Assembly (NCBI GenBank): GCA_965215445.1
Contig: CBDCDT010000002.1
Location: 1,054,001 to 1,118,000 of the forward strand
Origin: CBDBLK01 sp965215445
GTDB taxonomy: Bacteria > Bdellovibrionota > Bacteriovoracia > Bacteriovoracales > Bacteriovoracaceae
DNA: 64,000 bases
Direction of reading: 5' to 3'
Part shown: positions 60,560 through 64,000 of the stretch, in pieces
Layout of the letters: each line of letters opens with the position of its first letter
Numbering within the stretch: the stretch's first letter is position 1
Notes under the pieces: model-generated
Databases searched by the model: none
What the model was told of the DNA's origin: nothing
What the model saw: the letters and a program-made list of their open reading frames with translations, nothing else
Translations under genes and position numbers: made by a program

Positions 60560-61511
60560 GGGCAAATCCCAAGCTCACCAAATCGGAACCCAAATCTAAC
60601 CTGGCCAACCATCCCGGGACAAGCCTTTTAAAAACGGTGATGCCAAAAATCGCCGACTGACGCTTTAAATCTTCCACCCGGTCGAGTTCCAAATTTAAAA
60701 TATCGACACGAGTGTTGCCATCTTCAACCCCTGCACCGGGAGAAGATGCGCCGACCATCTGATAACCCACATAGGGTTGAAGGTAGCTATAGGAAGGGGC
60801 GGGAATGGTATATTTCACCTTGGCGCTCACGCTGGTCAGCTTGGTATCCAGCCCGAGGTTTGGATAATCGTTGATAATATTTTGGCCATAACTGATTTCT
60901 CCCCAAAAATTGTCGGTTAATTGATACATCCAGGCCCCATTCATTTGGCGGTAGCGCCTCATACCTCCATCGGCACTTGGCCCTTCTACAAAACCGAGGA
61001 AAAAACTTATAACATTGTCATTTTTAATCAGTCGCTTGGTATCTTCCTCTTCAAAACTTTCTTCAGTGAGAAGAGTATCGTTATAAAGGTCTTCATCGTC
61101 TTCAATCAGAGACTCGGCCCTCTCCTTTTTCTTTTCAGCACTGAAATAACTGTCGTCTCCGCGAATGACCTGCACTTCGGCCCGGGGGCGAATTTGCTTC
61201 CAAAGAGAGGTGTCGTAAATTCTTACCACTTTGACCCCGGCCTGATTGTTGTCGAGTTTGGCCACCAGACAACGAACGACCAATTTTTCAGACAAAATCA
61301 AAGAAATATAGTCTCCTTCGGAATAACTGGAGTTTTGATTGCTAAGAGCAATGATCCGACGACTGGGAGACAGTTTGAGAATTTTTTCTTTAACCAAGGC
61401 GGGGGCCTCATCCTCCTGTTCGGGCCTGCTTTCATCCAAATCCTGAATGAAGCTCTGCGACCAGATGGGTAGAGAAAAGATCAACAATGGCCACAAAATT
61501 ATTTGTTTCAT
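60549..61511 (-). CDS. predicted outer-membrane beta-barrel protein
   Basis: 320 residues with a signal peptide (cleaved near PIWSQS). Residues 20-150 are acidic and include an SH3-like strand set (LILSEKLVVRCLVAKLDNNQAGVKVVRI). The C-terminal 170 residues alternate aromatic and polar residues (MYQLTDNFWGEISYG, SVSAKVKYTIPAPSYSYLQPYVGYQ) and the chain ends in Phe (FALEF), as in barrels recognised by BamA. ATG at 61511 follows AGTAGG. Family not recognised. Confidence 0.65.
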   Translation of the reverse strand: MKQIILWPLLIFSLPIWSQSFIQDLDESRPEQEDEAPALVKEKILKLSPSRRIIALSNQNSSYSEGDYISLILSEKLVVRCLVAKLDNNQAGVKVVRIYDTSLWKQIRPRAEVQVIRGDDSYFSAEKKKERAESLIEDDEDLYNDTLLTEESFEEEDTKRLIKNDNVISFFLGFVEGPSADGGMRRYRQMNGAWMYQLTDNFWGEISYGQNIINDYPNLGLDTKLTSVSAKVKYTIPAPSYSYLQPYVGYQMVGASSPGAGVEDGNTRVDILNLELDRVEDLKRQSAIFGITVFKRLVPGWLARLDLGSDLVSLGFALEF

Positions 61512-61658
61512 ACCTACTTTCAAAAGTATCAACGGCGCGTCTTCCGAGCAAGATGCTTTTACCAGACTTCCAAAGTCAAGTGAGATTGGGAAAATTTTAA
61601 CCCCTTAAAGAATAAAACTAAAATTTCTTTTTTACCTGTCCGAAAAACAGATTATGTT

Positions 61659-61670
61659 AACCAATTGGTT
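61659..61670. promoter_or_regulatory. 12-base palindrome before the LysM gene
   Basis: AACCAATTGGTT is a perfect palindrome between the divergent genes at 60549 and 61694, 23 bases before the LysM start. It could be an operator; the binding protein is unknown. Confidence 0.25.
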
Positions 61671-61693
61671 TGGTTTTTTCTGGAGGTTTGATC

Positions 61694-62377
61694 ATGGATA
61701 GATTGCTAAAGATTTTGTTTCTCATGTCTCTGGCCTGTTTTTTAAGCTGTTCCAGCAGCTCCGATTCCGAAGATGATATTTCCGATATTGATGAAGTTCA
61801 GGAAACTGAAGGAGAAGATTTTGGAGATGGAGAAGACTTTGTTGTCGATTCTGAAGAAGGCGGAGGAGATGAAATTGGTACCGAAGGCGCTGAGGGTACT
61901 GAAGATGCAGGAGAATTTGAAAGTGCCGAACAATCGTCACTTCCCGCCGATGATGCCATGGTGGGGACTGCTCCGGCCTCGGTAGGAGACGCAGGAGACG
62001 TAGGGGGCGGAGGAAGCGGACAATACACCGTCAAAAGGGGTGAAACCTTAATGTTGGTCGCTTTTAACATTTATGGCGATTATGCCCGTTGGAGAGAACT
62101 TGCCAGCATGAACAACATTTCTTCCGGCAATATCAGCGAGGGAATGGTTCTCAATTATACTGAACCCGCTACAAAATTTGTCTGGAGTCCCAATGGAGAA
62201 CCTCACCTCATTAAGAGAGGGGAGACTTTGGGTAGCATTTCTCAAGACAAATACAATACCCGTTCAAAGTGGCGTTTGCTCTACGATAACAACCGCCCCA
62301 TGATCAAAGACCCCAACCTCATTTTTGCTGGATTTACTCTTTACTATATTCCTTTAAGGGACTTGGCCTCCGAATAG
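61694..62377 (+). CDS. LysM-domain lipoprotein
   Basis: 227 residues. Lipoprotein signal (CFLSC), then an acidic Glu/Asp/Gly-rich linker of about 80 residues, and two LysM modules (YTVKRGETLMLVAFNIYGDYARWRELASMN and HLIKRGETLGSISQDKYNTRSKWRLLYDNN, each read as its start and end). LysM binds peptidoglycan glycan strands, so the protein links outer membrane and cell wall. ATG at 61694 has TGGAGG eight bases upstream. Confidence 0.9.
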   Translation: MDRLLKILFLMSLACFLSCSSSSDSEDDISDIDEVQETEGEDFGDGEDFVVDSEEGGGDEIGTEGAEGTEDAGEFESAEQSSLPADDAMVGTAPASVGDAGDVGGGGSGQYTVKRGETLMLVAFNIYGDYARWRELASMNNISSGNISEGMVLNYTEPATKFVWSPNGEPHLIKRGETLGSISQDKYNTRSKWRLLYDNNRPMIKDPNLIFAGFTLYYIPLRDLASE

Positions 62378-62471
62378 GAGGCCCTTCCCCTTGAGGGGGC
62401 GATTGACGCGTCTTGGCCTTAGTCACTTCTTTTCAATTCCCCTTTGGCATCCAGGAATTGAGTTGGGTAAA

Positions 62472-63263
62472 ATGCCTGCTATGATGCGCTTTTTTATCCC
62501 ACTTTGCTTCCTCTTGGCCGGTTGTGGCCTTTTAAAACAGGATTTTACTTATATAAAATCCAACCGCGAAATTCCTACAGAGAGCAATGAAAGCGTTCTC
62601 AATCACCTGGCCTTTCTCTCAAAATTTTATTTGGATATCTACTCATCTTCCCAAATTCATTTGGACAAGAAAGCACGGGAATATCTCCAGGCCATTTATC
62701 AGAGAATTGCCAAAAATAATGAGCGTCTCCTGCCTTTGAACCAAAAGGTCAAATTTTATTTTATAGAGGAATCAACCCCTTTGATTTTCTCTCTCCCCCA
62801 CGGCCACATTTTTATATCCGACGGATTGTTTTTGAAATACCTGGGATATGAGAGTTTATTGGTCAGTGTCCTGACTTTTGAGTTTATAAAATCTTTTCGG
62901 GGTATTTATAAAAAATGGGAAGTCATTCCGGTCGGTTATATCACCACACCACATATTGTTTCACTGACCCGCATCGACCTCAACGTCAAAATGGAAATTA
63001 ACAAATGGTCTTATTTGGCCATGAAACGGGCGGGCCATGACCCATCCTCTATTCTCAGTTGGATTAGAATTCAAAATAAAAACACTGTGGATTTTACACT
63101 TTTAAATGGCCGAGGGAGGTCTATTTCAGAAGAAGAGTTTTTGTTTAAAAATTTTCTGGCGCTTCAACAAAGGGAAATACGCTCGGTTATGCCATTTGGA
63201 AATTCCTCCGAAGGGTTTTATTATTTAGTCAACTACATCAAAAAGAAAAGTAGAATTTTATGA
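62472..63263 (+). CDS. lipoprotein related to M48 metallopeptidases, zinc motif lost
   Basis: 263 residues with a lipoprotein signal (FLLAGC). The order of motifs follows M48 family peptidases such as BepA: a helix before YQRIAKNN, FSLPHGHIFISDGLF (106-120), and later RAGHDPSSIL. But where HExxH should be, the sequence reads FEFIK (136-140), so both zinc histidines are gone. It is probably a non-catalytic paralogue acting as chaperone or binding partner in the periplasm (inference). Several ATGs (62472, 62481, 62484) are possible. Its stop overlaps the next start (ATGA). Confidence 0.65.
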   Translation: MPAMMRFFIPLCFLLAGCGLLKQDFTYIKSNREIPTESNESVLNHLAFLSKFYLDIYSSSQIHLDKKAREYLQAIYQRIAKNNERLLPLNQKVKFYFIEESTPLIFSLPHGHIFISDGLFLKYLGYESLLVSVLTFEFIKSFRGIYKKWEVIPVGYITTPHIVSLTRIDLNVKMEINKWSYLAMKRAGHDPSSILSWIRIQNKNTVDFTLLNGRGRSISEEEFLFKNFLALQQREIRSVMPFGNSSEGFYYLVNYIKKKSRIL

Positions 63264-64000
63264 AAGCAAAAGGCGAAGATCACAATAGGAAGCTTATCGA
63301 AACACTTTTTTATGCTTCGATAAAATCCGAAAAATCAAAGATAAAAATAGAAAAGCTGATTGGAGATGCAGGTATGCGAAAGTATTTCCGTATCCTGGGA
63401 AGTAAAAAAAATTACATTGCCTGTTTGAATGAGGCCAACAATAATCAAGTCGCCAAATTTGCTGAAATCCAGAAAATATTTCAAGACCACTCTATTAATG
63501 TTCCCGATATTTATGATTGTCACTTGGATAAAGACTATATCCTTCAAGAAGACTTGGGCGATCAATCTCTGCTTCAAGTGTTGGGCACTTGTAAAACTTT
63601 GGAGCGAGAAAGAGATTTATATGAAACCGCCATTTGCCAGATGATGCAAATACAAAAATTGGTTTTGGATAACCACGATCTTGAAAAACCTTTTTCCAGA
63701 CTCGCTTTTGATGCAAAAAAATTTATGCAAGAAATTGAATTTAGCATCAAATATTTTATAAAATGGTTCCTTAAACACAAATTGACAAAAAGTGAGGAAC
63801 AGATTCTGAAAGACCATTTTTTGGGAATTTCCCAGAAACTGGCGGCATCTCCCAGAGTTTTATGTCACAGAGATTATCATTCCCGCAATATTGTAGTTAA
63901 AGAAGAGAAACAATATGTGATTGATTTTCAAGATGCCCGTTTGGGGATTCCCCAATACGATTTAGTTTCCCTTCTGGAGGATTGTTATTATTCTGTAAAC
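63260..64000 (+). CDS. AmgK-like sugar kinase (APH family), cut by window end
   Basis: 247 codons seen, no stop before the window end. The fold is that of aminoglycoside phosphotransferases: GDAGMRKYFRI (35-45), LQEDLGDQSLL (95-105), the catalytic loop LCHRDYHSRNIV (201-212) and the metal site IDFQDARLGIPQYDLVSLLED. This pattern is that of AmgK, which phosphorylates MurNAc/GlcNAc at C1 in cell-wall recycling. It is translationally coupled to the M48-like gene by ATGA. MurU would be expected to follow. Confidence 0.75.
   Translation, partial: MKAKGEDHNRKLIETLFYASIKSEKSKIKIEKLIGDAGMRKYFRILGSKKNYIACLNEANNNQVAKFAEIQKIFQDHSINVPDIYDCHLDKDYILQEDLGDQSLLQVLGTCKTLERERDLYETAICQMMQIQKLVLDNHDLEKPFSRLAFDAKKFMQEIEFSIKYFIKWFLKHKLTKSEEQILKDHFLGISQKLAASPRVLCHRDYHSRNIVVKEEKQYVIDFQDARLGIPQYDLVSLLEDCYYSVN

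Overview
The window looks like chromosomal DNA of a Gram-negative bacterium. Evidence is the many lipobox signal peptides, predicted outer-membrane proteins, an LptM-like lipoprotein and long two-subunit RNA polymerase genes. The combination of a KorAB-type 2-oxoacid:ferredoxin oxidoreductase, a fused alpha/beta E1 dehydrogenase, a secreted serpin, FlgT/CsgG-like lipoproteins and the gene order suggests the Bdellovibrionota / former delta-proteobacteria. This placement is inference and was not tested by any search. Most of the DNA has medium GC and is rich in the tetranucleotide GGCC; one 1.7 kb segment next to a tRNA gene is clearly AT-rich.

Layout. 1-14.2 kb is mixed housekeeping: a DUF5329-like fragment, small envelope proteins, branched-chain aminotransferase, a Na+/H+ antiporter-like protein, a ferredoxin, a phospho-sugar mutase, queC, and a minus-strand operon dnaE - secreted protein - FlgT-like lipoprotein - pyrD. 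14.3-44.1 kb is one long plus-strand block of transcription and translation genes: secE-nusG-rplKAJL-rpoBC, then rpsL-rpsG-fusA, then the S10/spc/alpha clusters through rplQ, ending in a TlpA-like thioredoxin. Two usual members are missing from their places: tuf (after fusA) and rpsD (between rpsK and rpoA).

44.1-46.6 kb holds a gene remnant, a secreted beta-repeat protein and a secreted serpin whose leader carries a heptanucleotide tandem repeat. 46.9-54.6 kb is carbon metabolism: a sigma-54 activator, a fused E1 2-oxoacid dehydrogenase, korA-korB on the opposite strand, and class II fructose-bisphosphate aldolase.

55.4-57.2 kb is a tRNA-Ser(GCU) gene followed by a small AT-rich island of three tightly packed genes: an XRE repressor, a ClpP-class (SDH-type) serine protease and a 77-residue orphan. 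The island is edged by short repeats of the tRNA 3' end. It is the best candidate here for an undescribed system. 57.3-64 kb holds a degenerate response regulator, etfBA, folK with an LptM-like lipoprotein and an outer-membrane protein, then a LysM lipoprotein, an M48-like lipoprotein that has lost its zinc motif, and a sugar kinase of the AmgK type cut by the window end.
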